The notes under the pieces are model-generated. The model worked only from the letters and a program-made list of their open reading frames with translations. It was not told the DNA's origin and made no database searches. A stretch of 64,000 nt of DNA from Erythrophleum ivorense (taxonomy: Eukaryota > Streptophyta > Magnoliopsida > Fabales > Fabaceae). A program made the translations under genes and the position numbers. This document shows positions 1-11,300 of the stretch, piece by piece (the first letter of the stretch is position 1; every line of letters starts with the position of its first letter). The stretch is taken from the NCBI GenBank assembly GCA_026724425.1, contig JAIUCV010000084.1, positions 4,706,001-4,770,000 on the forward strand. Reading direction: 5' to 3'.

Positions 1-947
1 TGCGGGTGTGCAGGTCTTCGGAAACCGTGGTGTACCATAGAGGCCTCTAGGTGGAGCAAGTGGCTCGTTAGTGTGTAGAGTGTTTCTTGTGATAGAAACC
101 TCTAGTGTTAGTGTGTAGTGTGTAGAGTGTTTCTTGGGATAGAAACCTCTAGTTGTGTCTGTCGTAAAGAGAATTCTTGTGGGAAGATTCTCTGGGGTAG
201 TAGATCACGTGTTGAGGTGATCTTAGGTTTTAGAGCTACTCGTTTTGAGTAATCTCTTGTGTTTTGGGATAACTTGTGAGAGTTATCCCTGTGTTTTGTC
301 TCAGCAGGTTTCGGCGAGCATGGAGTTGGACAATACGTTGTATTGGTCCAAGGCGTGATTGTGTTTTAATTATATTTAAGCTTCCGCTTGTGCATTGCTT
401 TGATTGAGTTGTTTGTTTGGGGTTTGGGTTGGGAATATTATTGTTGTATGGTAGAGGGTTTTCCGAACTCACTAAGTAATCCTAGATTACTTATGATGAC
501 TCTGTTTGTTTCAGGTAACCTTAGTCGTGGTGTGGACGCTTGGACGTGAAGGCCGGAGTAGATTTGCGGTGTGTTTTGTAAAATTTACGTAAGACTTTCG
601 CAGTTTGTTTTATAACTCGTGTTTTATATTCGCTATCTCAGTTTGTAATGGATAATTTCCAATTTTGGATTTATGTAAAACGTTATTATGTTTAATTAAA
701 AAAAAATATGTTTTATGAGTATTAAAACTTGGATTTTTACGATATTAGTCTTGTCCGGACTAACACAACTCAGTTCTTGTTTTACGGTTTGCAAAGCCTT
801 AGTATTACGGGAGCTGAGGTACGGGAACTTGGTAGGATCGGACCATGTGTTACGGAACCTCTCCGCGACTTGGTCTGAACCGGCGTAGTCATCCCGACGT
901 AGCATTCTCGGCTTAATCTATTTATAGATCGAACCGGGGGTGTTACA
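1..947 (+). mobile_element. 3' part of a Tekay-like LTR (left end outside window)
   Basis: The stretch ends in GGGTGTTACA at 947, the usual terminus of Tekay/Del-type LTRs, and the degenerate Tat pol sequence starts immediately after it. A module at about 466-520 (CTCACTAAGTA, then ACTTATGATGACTC and CAGGTAAC) resembles one in the LTRs of the chromovirus at 5302-13610, which sets the plus orientation. No PBS follows position 947, so this is a 3' LTR or a solo LTR. The candidate target-site duplication is GACAC (948-952); its partner would lie left of the window. No coding capacity is seen. Short open frames on the minus strand are incidental. Confidence 0.65.
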
Positions 948-3600
948 GACACTGTGCCGGCAGATGATGTTTTTCCAAATGAATTGCTCGACTTGGGAAT
1001 CCTTTATGTTTGCGTAGGATTCTGCCTCGACCCATTTAGAGAAATAGTCGGTTAGGACTAGCAAAAACCTTTTTTGCTTTGACTTGTGCAGCGGTCCGAC
1101 AATATCCATCGACCATCTCATGAATGGATATGGTGCGGAGATAGAAGACAACAGCTCGGCTGGCTGATGTATCGTTGGAGCATGACGTTGGCATTTTTCG
1201 CATTTCCGTGAGTATTTTTCACAGTCGCTGATCATCGTTGGCCAGAAATAGCCGTGCCGTTTGATTTTGATAGCCAGGGCTCGCCCTCCGGAATGATTTC
1301 CACATGATCCACCGTGAACTTTTCTCATCATTTCTCGCGCCTTTTTTCCTTCTACACACGCGAGCAGAGGTCCTGAAAACCTCCATCGGAACACGGCGTC
1401 GCGTATCAGAATGTATCGTGCTGCTTGAGCTTTCAGCTTGCGAGCCGCCCACTTATCCGTTGGTACTTCTCCGTCGGTTATGTATCCACGGATTGGATCG
1501 AGCCACTCTTTGTCACAACCGTACTCCGTCTCTTCTTCGATGTCCATATCCGCGGGTTGATCGCCATCGAGTACACCGTTGTCGCCCGGCTCGTCAGTGA
1601 TTACGGTCATTAGGATTTCGGGCTCGTCGGTATCGATACTGGGACGTTCAATAAACTCTACGGGAATTATCCTTTTCAAGTCTGGGTCGGAGGTCGAGGC
1701 CAGCGAGGCCAGAGCGTCGGCTTGAGTATTGTCTCTACGCGGTATCTTCTCCAATGCAAAATTTTCGAACTGTCCGGCTAGATTCTTAACTACTTCGAGG
1801 TAGGCTTCCATTCTTCTGTCTTTTGTAGCGTACTCTCCACTGAATTGGCTCGCGACGAGCTGGGAATCACAGTAAGCGTGTATGTTTCGAACTCCAATTC
1901 CGAGCGCCAATTTTAATCCAGCTATTAATGCTTCGTACTCTGCCTCGTTGTTTGACGCGCCAAAATTCAGACGAATAGACTGTTCCAAGATTTCGCCTGT
2001 CGGGGAGGTGAGTCGAATTCCGACTCCGGCGCCTTGCTTTGACGACGAGCCATTAACATGAAGTAGCCAGTCAGCGGGAAGACTTGGTTCATTGCTGGTG
2101 GCGATTGGTAGCTCGATCAAGAAATCAGCAAAAACTTGCGACTTTGCGCTCGTTCGATTTCGATACTCAATATCGTATTCGCTCAGCTCAATTGCCCACT
2201 TCGCCAGTCTTCCTGATTGGCTCGGGCTATGTAAAATCATTCTTAGTGGTAGTGCTGTCAGGTCTATGATTGAATGGGATTGGAAATACGGGCGTAATTT
2301 CCGAGCCGACATAACGACTGCTAGCGCGAATTTCTCAGTCTGTGGGTATCTTGTCTCTGCATCGGTCAGGCTTTGACTTACGTAAAAAACCAGTTTTTGA
2401 GTTCCACGGTCTTCGCGGATGAGGACTCCCCTGACTGCTGTTAAAGACACCGCGACGTACAGATATAATGGCTCTCCGTCCTCCGGCTTGGCTAGTATTG
2501 GCGGGCTCACCAAATAAGAATTCAGCTCGAGGAAGGCTTCTTCACATTTTGCTGTCCACTCAAACTTCTTCTTTCCTCGTAGAGTATCGTAGAAAGGAAG
2601 GCATTTGTCCGTGGATCGTGAGATAAAACGGTTGAGCGCGGCGATACGTCCGGTTAATTGTTGGATCTGCCTCTTCGTCTCAATGCCTCGCTGAGTTACC
2701 AGATAACCCAGGAATTCTCCAGATGTCACGGCGAAGCGACACTTTGTCGGATTCAACTTCATATTGTATGAATTCAGTTGCTCGAAGCATTCTCGGAGGT
2801 GCGTCACATGATTTTCCTTCTTCAGTGATTTCACTAGCATGTCGTCGATGTAGACTTCCATCGTTTTTCCGAGCTGGGGAGCAAACATTTTATTCACGAG
2901 CCGTTGATACGTTGCACCTGCGTTCTTGAGTCCGAACGGCATCACTTGATAGCAATAGATGCCTCGCTCCGCTTGGAAGGCCGGTTTTTTCTCGATCGTC
3001 GGGGTTCATCTTAATCTGGTTGTATCCCGAGAAAGCGTCCATGAAGGTTAACAGCTCGTTTCCTGCACTCGTTTCTACGAGGCGGTCGATATGAGGGATC
3101 GGGAAGCTGTCCTTTGGGCACGCCTTATTCAGATCTGTGAAATCTATGCATACTCGCCATTTCCCATTCTTCTTTTTGACCACGACCGGATTTACGAGCC
3201 ATTCGGGGTATTTTGCTTCTACGATCGAGCCCACTTTCAATAGACGCTCCACTTCGTCGTTCACGGCCTTTTGACGCTCGTGCCCTAACTTTCGTCGCTT
3301 CTGTTTGACTGGTTTAAAGGTCGGATCGACGTTCAGCTCGTGACAAGCGACATTGATATCTATCCCCGGCATATCCTCTGCCGTCCAAGCGAAGGTGCTG
3401 ATGTTCTCTTTTAAGAAAGAAATCAATTCTTTTTGGATTGCTTCCTCCAGGTTCGCTCGGATTTCCACACATCTTTCTGGGTTCTGCTCGTCAATGCATA
3501 CGGAGATTACAGCTTCGCAGGTTGTTTCTGTGATGACGGTTTCCTTGCCTTCGACTAGAGTATTTTGAGCAGGCTGGCTTTCGTCGGCTCGCCGCCATCT
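948..3600 (-). pseudogene. Degenerate pol (RT, RNase H, archaeal-like RNase H, partial integrase) of a Tat/Retand Ty3/gypsy element
   Basis: Read on the minus strand this holds, in order, reverse transcriptase (a KACPKDSFPIPHIDRL block near 3090-3135 and YIDD near 2850), the usual gypsy RNase H (about 2250-2480), a second archaeal-like RNase H (HVNGSS near 2050 to QADALASLAST near 1700), and an integrase zinc region and core start (about 950-1330). The second RNase H and the integrase style are typical of the Tat/Retand lineage. A frameshift in RT lies near 2985, just before the MPFGLKNAGATYQR motif. The integrase stops abruptly at 948, where another LTR has inserted; the rest would lie left of the window. 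Stops and frame changes near 3550-3620 separate it from gag-protease. It is a dead copy. Confidence 0.85.
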
Positions 3601-5301
3601 TTTATCTGTAATTGCTATAAAAGGTTAGCTAGGTCGTTTGCCGTCTCTCGGCTTGTCTTGAGCTTCTTCCTGTTCGCTTCGGGGAGTAGTTTAGGCAGAG
3701 GATTCTGAAGTTTGTGCTCCGTCATGAAGCATATTCTTGACTCCTTTTGCGAACCGAGTATGATTTTTATTCCAGATGGAGTGGGAAATTTGATGCATAG
3801 GTGATACGTAGATGGTACGGCTCGCATTGAATTTATCTATGGTGTGCCCATGATGATGTTGTAGATTGGCGGGTTATCCGAGACGGAGAAGCGAACCATT
3901 TTGGTTATTCCGCCTGCTTCGACCGGAAGCGTGATTGTTCCCATTGACATCGTCGTCTCGCCTCCGAACCCTGTTAGCGGTTTTGGTGCTGACCTCACGT
4001 CGGACAGATCAATTTCCATTCGCTCTAAGGTTCCCTTGTAAATTATGTCGACCGTGCTCCCCGTGTCGATGAGGATCCGAGCTACGTCAAAGTTTCCCAC
4101 GGCTAGCATGATCACAAGGGGGTCGTCGTGCGGTTTATCAATACCGATAACTTCGTTCTCCGTGAAGGTGATTTCGGCGTTTGGCAGCTTTGGGGGTTCG
4201 TACCAATTGACTGCTGCGTCGGCTCGTCGCTGAAAAGCTTTAATCGATGACACGGTGTCTGGACAGAATTCCGAGCCGCCCATTATGAGATGGATTCTTC
4301 TCCGAGCTTCACCTTGGTCATCGGAGTCCTCCCTTCTTCCGCGCTTCGGTTGGTAGATCTGTCGATCTGGTTTTTCGGGTCGTTCTCTCGGTTCGGGTCG
4401 TTCCAGATCCTCCAGTTTCGGATCACCTTTTAGTTCTCCGCTAAGCAGCTTCTTTGCGAGCTCCGCTCCTAGGTGGCGACACTTCTCGGTAGAATGGCCG
4501 TAGCATTGGTGAAATTCGCAGTAGGCTTTGTCGTCGTAGTTCGGTGAGCTCTGGTTCCTCACCCATGTGTTGTTTTTTAGCGATTTTCCCCTTCCAGCGC
4601 CTATTTGATTTACGACGTCTGACTGTTGGCTCACCTCTATTTGATAATTATGCGCCCCAGACAGGTTCCGCCCTACGTGATACACGTATCCGCCTCGCTG
4701 GTTATGGCGCTTCTGACTGGTCTGCGGCTGCGCTGCTGGTGGCGGTTTAGCTGTTGCCTTGGACGAACTGTGGAGCGCGGTTAATACTTTCATATCTTCC
4801 TCCTCTGCTACGAATGCTACGGATCGATGGATTGCGTCGGTGATCGACTTAGGTTTGTTGAAGGCGAGATCTTTTCGGAAATCTGACTGGAACCACAACC
4901 CCTTTTTGAGTGAGTCGACGGCGATTTCGTCGTTGATCGATCCTGCCTTCGACATAGTCGTTTTGAATCGCTCCATGAAGCTGCGAAGGGACTCCTCTTC
5001 TCCTTGGACCATGTTCCACAAATTAATCGCCGAGGCTGACCTCTCTATAAACATGGAGTATTGTTTAAGAAAGAGAGCCGTCAGCTGCTGGAAGTTTTCG
5101 ACCGACTTTGGTTCGAGGTTTAAAAACCAGTCCAAGGCCGCGCCCTTCAGATACTCAGCGAATAATAGGCAGAATCCGGCATCCTTTTCTTCTATGCTTC
5201 TGAATGTGGCTCGACTTAGTGCAACCCGAAACGCATTAATATGATCCTTAGGATTGGTCGAGCCGTCGTACTTCTGGATGCTCAATTTCCCAGGATCGAT
5301 T
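3601..5301 (-). pseudogene. Degenerate gag (C-terminal part) and protease of the Tat/Retand element
   Basis: The minus-strand frame starts in the gag core (KYDGSTNPKDHINAF motif near 5230-5275). It continues through a CCHC-like segment (CEFHQCYGHSTEKCRHLG near 4470-4520) and an aspartic protease with the active-site motif DTGS near 4060. A TAG stop at 3837-3839 interrupts the frame at a place where tryptophan is common in this family, so it is probably a point mutation. The N-terminal half of gag lies on the far side of the inserted chromovirus (13616-14444). At the old junction the two halves are also out of frame by one base, so the copy was already decaying when the chromovirus landed. Confidence 0.85.
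5297..5301. repeat. Target-site duplication, left copy (CGATT)
   Basis: The five bases CGATT directly precede the TGTAACATCC start of the left LTR and recur directly after the right LTR at 13611-13615. A perfect 5-bp duplication is what a Ty3/gypsy integrase leaves. Confidence 0.92.
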
Positions 5302-6610
5302 TGTAACATCCGTGAACCAGAAAGTTGTTTTGGAAGTGGTGTTGGACGATGCTAGGGGTTCGGGAGTAGATGTCACATGCTCTTAGAGGTGTGAATTGAG
5401 GGTTGGCTGTACATGTTCTTGTTTGATTGTTGTGCAGTCGGTCTAAGGCTCAAGCATCGCGAAGAAAGTGTGTTAAATTCTTCTGAACGACTAGTATCGA
5501 TCGACACCCGAAGGGTGTCGATCGACACCGGTTATCGGGTTTGGTTTCCGGTTTAAGTCGATCGATTTGCAATTGGGTTGGTTTTGGTCGATGGGTGTCG
5601 ACCGACACCAAGGAAGGGTGTCGATCGACACCAGTTATCTGGAAATCGACCGGTTTGATTTAAGTCGGCTGGTTTTGTTCGGTTTTGGGCTAGGAAAGCC
5701 CTAGGTCGCGATTTAAAAGCCTCCAGCCGCGTGAGAAGCTCAGTTTTCGAGAAAGAAAGGTTCCAGAGAGGCTGAGGTGATTTCCAGAGAGTTTTTGGAG
5801 TTTGGAGACTCGTTTTGTTGTTGTTCTTCGTTGTTCTATCTCTTCTCCATCTTTCCAATCCGTTTCTAAGGTGAGTGCGTGACTGTAGGTCCGTCAAGAG
5901 TTAGAGGTTGTGTGATTTCGGATTTATGACGTGTTCTTGAGATTGTTATGTTGAATTTCGTGTTTTGGTAGCATTGGGGCGTTGAAAACCCCTTAGATTT
6001 GGTGTTATTGCGATTTGGAATGCGTTTTTCGTAGCTTCTGGTTTCTGGGCGTCGAGCCGGTGTCGAGCGACACTCGATGAGTGTCGATCGACACCATTCA
6101 GGTGTCGGTCGACACCGACCTGGGTGTCAGGAAACGTGGGTGTTTCCTGACAGGGAGATCATGATGTTGTCGTTTATTGTTGAGCATTGTTATTCTGGTT
6201 GTTTATTGTGACGTATTGTCTATGATTTGACGTAATTGGCCTGTAGGCAGGATGATCCACTCACTAAGTATTTATGATAATACTTACGCAACTCTATTCC
6301 AATATGTTGCAGGTAACAGTAATGTTCTTCCGCGGAAAGAGACCGAGAGAAGAGGCTGAAGAGGAATTTAGGATGTTGGTTTTAAGAATTATTTTATGGA
6401 TGATTAGAAATGAACCTTTTCTAGGATGTTAGTTTATTTTTAACAATGTAGCAAACTTGGTGTTTAGGTTGCTTATTCGTTTTATTGGTTTTATTGGTTA
6501 TTTGTTGAACGGCTTTTATGATTTAATATTATTGATTTCTTTCTGAGAATTTCCGCATTGATAATTATTATAATCATTTATAAAAAAAACAAAAAAGCTT
6601 GGTTGTTTCA
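5302..6610 (+). repeat. 5' LTR of the Tekay chromovirus
   Basis: This 1309-bp LTR begins TGTAACATCC and ends GGTTGTTTCA. It carries several copies of the palindromic motif TGTCGATCGACA and variants (near 5500, 5595, 5620, 6060-6115). It lacks one 25-bp repeat-containing stretch present in the right LTR, and is otherwise collinear with it. The open frames seen inside it are identical in both LTRs and show no known domain. Confidence 0.93.
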
Positions 6611-6613
6611 TTT

Positions 6614-6625
6614 TGGTATCAGAGC
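6614..6625 (+). other. Primer-binding site (initiator tRNA-Met type)
   Basis: TGGTATCAGAGC, three bases after the 5' LTR, is complementary to the 3' end of plant initiator tRNA-Met, the usual primer of chromoviruses. It fixes the element's orientation as plus. Confidence 0.92.
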
Positions 6626-6830
6626 GTAGTCGGTTTTAGGACTGTTAGTATTGGATGAATTGGACTATGTGTTTAATTGATTATGTGAGTTAGTCAGTTA
6701 GTGGTTTAATCTCATCCTCTCGGTCTTCCAGTTTTCCGCGGGTAAGTGAGTTGGATATTTGGTGTGTTTTGGTTTTGTGTCTGTGTTTTGACCTTTGCTC
6801 TTTTTCTGTACTTGGTGGTAGTGCAGAGAG

Positions 6831-8267
6831 ATGGACGCAGGTCGTGGTCGTGGCCGTGGTCGTGGTCGCGGTGCAGCCCGTGGGGGCAGAGGAGCTGGTC
6901 GCGGTGGGCGAGCAGCGGGTCGTGGAGGTCGGGGTGCTGGTCGTGGAGTGCCAGAGGCTGAGGCCTCAGTGGAGAGTGCGGCGCCTAGTGTGGCGGCAGC
7001 GTCGGTGACACAGTCTGTTTCGTTAGCCGGTGGGGCTAGTTTGGGCGTCGGGGGTGGCGCGGGGGCAGGAGCAGTTCCCGGTGGGGGCGCGGCTCTTGCT
7101 CAGGGTGATTTGATTGTGGGGCTACTGACGCAGCTTTTGGCACGTCTTCCAGAGGCAGTTCCACAGCAGGCTCCGGTTGCACCTCCAGCGGCCGGGGCAC
7201 AGGTTGGTGCCGGGGCACATGTTGGTGCCGGTTTTGTTGAGCAGCAGGAGGCTGTGGTGCAGCAGGGTGTTGCAGTTGGGGTTTCTCCTTATCGTGAGAT
7301 GATGAGGGAGATGCAGAGGATTGGTACGCCTACGTTTGAGGGCGGGGTTACTCCAGAGCAGGCTGATGAGTGGCGTCAGAGGTTGGAGCGGAACTTCGAT
7401 TCTGTTCGTTGTCCGGCACAGTTTCAGGTTGAGTTGGCAGTGCACTACCTTGGAGGTGATGCACATTTGTGGTGGAGGTCTGTTAGGACCAGGAGAGAGG
7501 TTTGGACTTGGGTTGACTTCGTCGAGGAGTTCAACCACAAGTTTTTCCCTCAGGAGGCTCGTGACAGGCTGCAGTTGAGGTTTTTGGACTTGACTCAGGG
7601 TGAGAGGTCTGTTCGAGAGTACGATGCAGAGTTCTGCAGATTGGTGGTCTTTTCTGGTGGTGAGTTGATCAGTGAGCGAGCATTGACGTCGCGGTTTCTT
7701 CAGGGACTTCGGAGGAACATCAGGACTCAGTGCAGAGGTGGTATGTACCACACCAGAGCGGGTTTAGTGGAGTTGGCAGCGTCCATTGAGGAGGACTTGC
7801 GTGAGCCGGTGAGTACGGCAGTTGTTCCAGTTGCAGTTGCTTCTGCTAACCAGTTGCAGCGCAGAGGTTACAGTTCTGGTTACGGCAGGGGCAGTAGGCC
7901 TGCGCAGGGCCAGAAGAGGAGAGCAGAGGAGATATCTGCTAGTAGCCCGAGTACGGGTGGGTGTTTTGGTTGTGGGAGTCTGGATCACAGAGTGGCGACT
8001 TGCCCCAAGAGGGCGGGATCCAGGGAGTCGACAGTGTGCTACTACTGCAGGGAGCCGGGGCATATCAAGACAATGTGTCCCAAGTTGCAGCAGAGAGCAG
8101 TGGCAGCGGCGATTCAGCCGTTGGCTATTCAGTCAGCAGCGCAGGTTGCGGCGTTGCAGTCGGGTGGTGCGCCGAGAGTTTATACTTCGGCAGAGGTGGG
8201 CCAGACCAGTCAGTCAGGCCAGATCACAGGTAAAATCTTGACTCAGACTTTTAAATTCTTAAGGTAG
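6831..8267 (+). CDS. Gag polyprotein of the Tekay chromovirus (unspliced form)
   Basis: This 478-residue Gag would form the virus-like particle and bind the element RNA. Residues 1-45 are an RG/RGG-rich basic tail, likely disordered and RNA-binding. The retrotransposon gag core spans about 145-300 (W, GD and FPQEARD-type motifs visible). Two CCHC zinc knuckles follow at about 380-393 (CFGCGSLDHRVATC) and 403-416 (CYYCREPGHIKTMC). The start is the ATG at 6831, 220 bases after the LTR. The last 12 codons before the TAG at 8265 lie inside the putative intron (8230-8343), so this product would come from unspliced RNA. If the intron is removed, the same frame runs on into pol. An isolated TAG read through by ribosomes is the alternative. 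Confidence 0.88.
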   Translation: MDAGRGRGRGRGRGAARGGRGAGRGGRAAGRGGRGAGRGVPEAEASVESAAPSVAAASVTQSVSLAGGASLGVGGGAGAGAVPGGGAALAQGDLIVGLLTQLLARLPEAVPQQAPVAPPAAGAQVGAGAHVGAGFVEQQEAVVQQGVAVGVSPYREMMREMQRIGTPTFEGGVTPEQADEWRQRLERNFDSVRCPAQFQVELAVHYLGGDAHLWWRSVRTRREVWTWVDFVEEFNHKFFPQEARDRLQLRFLDLTQGERSVREYDAEFCRLVVFSGGELISERALTSRFLQGLRRNIRTQCRGGMYHTRAGLVELAASIEEDLREPVSTAVVPVAVASANQLQRRGYSSGYGRGSRPAQGQKRRAEEISASSPSTGGCFGCGSLDHRVATCPKRAGSRESTVCYYCREPGHIKTMCPKLQQRAVAAAIQPLAIQSAAQVAALQSGGAPRVYTSAEVGQTSQSGQITGKILTQTFKFLR

Positions 8268-8343
8268 AATTGTTGGTGTTGTCTGTTTCTGTTATTTTAC
8301 TGTGATAGAGTTAGAGGTTCTCAACACTTGTGGAATTGTGTAG
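8230..8343 (+). other. Putative intron at the gag-pol boundary (114 nt)
   Basis: A donor reading ACAG/GTAAAATC at 8229/8230 and an acceptor reading TTGTGTAG/GGACC at 8343/8344 bracket 114 nt that carry the only in-frame stop (TAG 8265-8267). The segment has a U-rich stretch (about 8270-8300) and, if translated, gives a Cys/Phe/Leu-rich run unlike the surrounding Gag. Removing it joins gag directly to the protease leader in the same frame and restores the continuity usual for this family. The length is a multiple of three. Splicing has not been observed here; this is read from sequence alone. Confidence 0.7.
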
Positions 8344-11300
8344 GGACCTTGTTAGTTGGCGGTTTTGAGTCTCACGTGTTGTTTGACTCGGGAGCATCTA
8401 ATTGCTTCATAACTCCGGAGAGAGCTGAGGGTAGTGGTATTCGGAGTAGCGATGGCGAGGCTTCAGGTTTTGTCAAGGTGGCTGGTGGTGGTTATTTGGC
8501 TACTTCGGGCAGAGCTAGAGCAGTTGATGTACAGATTGCGGGGCAGTCTATGCCAGCTGATTTGGTCATCAGTCCAGTGGAACTGTATGACGTGATTTTG
8601 GGGATGGACTGGTTATCTCTTTACCGAGTTCATCTGGATTGCTTCAGAGGTAGAGTGGTGTTTGAGCGGGATGCAGGGAAGTTGGTTTATCAGGGAGTGA
8701 GACCGACTTCGGGAAGTATAGTGATTTCAGCTATCCAGGCAGAGCAGTTGTTAGAGCGGGGCTGCGAAGCCTATTTGGCGACGATCACTATGACAGAGTC
8801 CAGTGGTGAGGTGAGTCTGCAGGATATTCAGGTTGTCCAGGATTTCGAGGATGTTTTTCGGTCGCTGAAGGGATTGCCACCATCTCGGTCAGATCCTTTC
8901 ACGATTGATTTAGAGCCCGGGACAGCTCCGATATCGAAGACACCTTACAGGATGGCTCCAGCAGAGATGGCAGAGCTGAAGAAGCAGCTAGAGGACCTTT
9001 TGAGTAAAGGGTTCATCAGACCTAGTGTGTCACCTTGGGGAGCGCCAGTGTTGTTTGTGAAGAAGAAGGATGGCAGTTTTCGGTTGTGCATTGATTACCG
9101 GGGACTTAACCGAGTCACAGTGAAGAACAGGTACCCACTTCCGAGGATCGACGAGTTGTTGGATCAGTTGAGAGGGGCTACTTGGTTCTCCAAGATTGAT
9201 TTGGCATCGGGTTATCATCAGATTCCGATAGATGAGGCAGATGTCCGGAAGACAGCTTTTCGGACGAGGTATGGACATTTCGAGTTTGTGGTCATGCCTT
9301 TTGGTTTGACTAATGCGCCAGCAGCGTTTATGAGGTTGATGAACGACGTATTCAGGGAGTTTCTGGATGTGTTTGTCATTATTTTCATTGATGACATTTT
9401 GGTGTATTCGAGGAGTCCAGAGGAGCATGCGACTCATTTGAGGCTTGTGTTGGAGAAGCTTCGAGAGCAGAAGCTGTTTGCTAAGTTGAGCAAGTGCAGA
9501 TTTTGGCAGAGGGAGATGGGTTTTCTTGGCGATATTGTTTCTGCAGAGGGGGTTTCTGTGGATCCGGCTAAGATTGAGGCCATTAGAGATTGGCCTAGAC
9601 CGAGTAGTGCTACCGAGATCAGGAGTTTTCTGGGTTTAGCAGGCTACTACAGGAGGTTCGTCAAGGGGTTTGCGAGTATGTCTCAGCCGATGACGAGGTT
9701 GACTGGCAAGGATGTGCCGTTTGTGTGGTCGCAGGAGTGCGAGGAGAGCTTTGGGAAGCTCAAGGAGATGTTGACTAGTACACCAGTTTTGGCATTACCC
9801 GACCCGGGGAAGCCATATGTTGTGTACACAGATGCTTCAGGTGTTGGACTGGGTTGTGTTTTGATGCAGGAGGGCAGAGTGATTGCCTATGCTTCGAGGC
9901 AGTTGCAGGGCAGTGAGCGCAACCGTCCTACACATGATCTTGAGTTGGGAGCAGTGGTTTTTGCACTCAAGATTTGGAGGTCGTATCTTTATGGTGGTAG
10001 AGTGCAGATCTTTACAGATCACAAGAGTCTACATCATATTTTCACTCAGCCTTTGCTGAATGCGAGACAGACGCGTTGGGTGGAGTTTCTGGCAGACTAT
10101 GACTTGGATATTGTTTATCATCCAGGCAAGGCCAATTTGGTGGCAGATGCTTTGAGTCGACGGAGGGTTGATTCAGATAGAGAGCGTGGTGTTGAGGCTT
10201 TGGTCAGCGAGATTAGTACATTGCGTCTTTGTGCTATTTCAGAGGAGCCTTTGGGTTTGGAGGCAGCTGATCAGGCAGATTTACTCAGTAGGATCAGAGT
10301 GGCGCAGCAGAGTGATCAGGGTTTGATTGATGCTTCGCAGGCGGTTGATTCTGAGTATCAGGTCTCTTCGAATGGGATTATCTTGGTTCGTGGGCGAGTT
10401 TGTGTGCCCAAGGATGAGGAGTTGAGGCATGAGGTTCTGAGAGAGGCTCATTCGAGCAAGTTTTCGATTCATCCGGGTGCTACCAAGATGTACCGTGACC
10501 TCAAACGGTATTATCATTGGGTTGGGATGAAGAGAGATGTGGCAGATTGGGTTGCGAGGTGCAACACTTGTTCTTTGGTCAAGGCAGAGCATCAGGTGCC
10601 TAGTGGTCTTTTGCAGAGTTTACCCATTCCAGAGTGGAAGTGGGATATGATCACTATGGATTTTGTTGTGGGATTACCTATCTCACGGACTTTCGATGCG
10701 ATTTGGGTCATTGTGGATCGCCTGACCAAGTCAGCACATTTCTTGGCCATCAAGAAGACAGATGGAGCTGCTGTTTTGGCTAGGAAGTTTGTGCGGGAGA
10801 TTGTGAGGCTGCATGGAGTGCCAGCCAGTATTGTGTCGGATAGAGATCCGAGGTTTGCTTCAGAGTTTTGGAGAGCATTTCAGACTGAGATGGGCACTAA
10901 GGTGCATATGAGTACAGCGTATCATCCGCAGACAGACGGACAGTCAGAGAGGACTATTCAGACTTTGGTGGATCTGCTTAGGATGTGTGTACTGGATTGG
11001 GGTGGTCATTGGGCTGATCATCTGTGTTTGGCAGAGTTTGCCTATAACAACAGTTTTCAGTCTAGCATTGGTATGGCTCCTTATGAGGCTTTGTATGGGA
11101 GGCCATGCAGGACACCCTTATGCTGGACCCAAGTGGGGGAGCGCAGCATGTTTGGAGCTAGTTTTGTTCAGGAGACGACGGAGAAGATTCGGGTCTTGAG
11201 GCTGAACATGAAGGAGGCTCAGGATAGACAGAGGAGTTATGCAGATAGGCGGCGACGTGAGCTTGAGTTTCAGGTGGGAGATAGAGTTTATCTCAAGATG

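Noticed and set aside
5553..5897. 114-codon minus-strand frame in the LTR, repeated identically at 12528-12872
   Set aside because: Identical because the LTRs are identical; low-complexity content and no domain.
7122..7751. Long minus-strand frames opposite gag
   Set aside because: Shadow of the gag coding frame, caused by its codon bias. No family resemblance.
8265..8267. TAG between gag and pol as a simple inactivating mutation
   Set aside because: Not fully excluded, but the stop lies in a 114-nt segment with clean splice borders and intron-like composition, and everything else in this young element is open.
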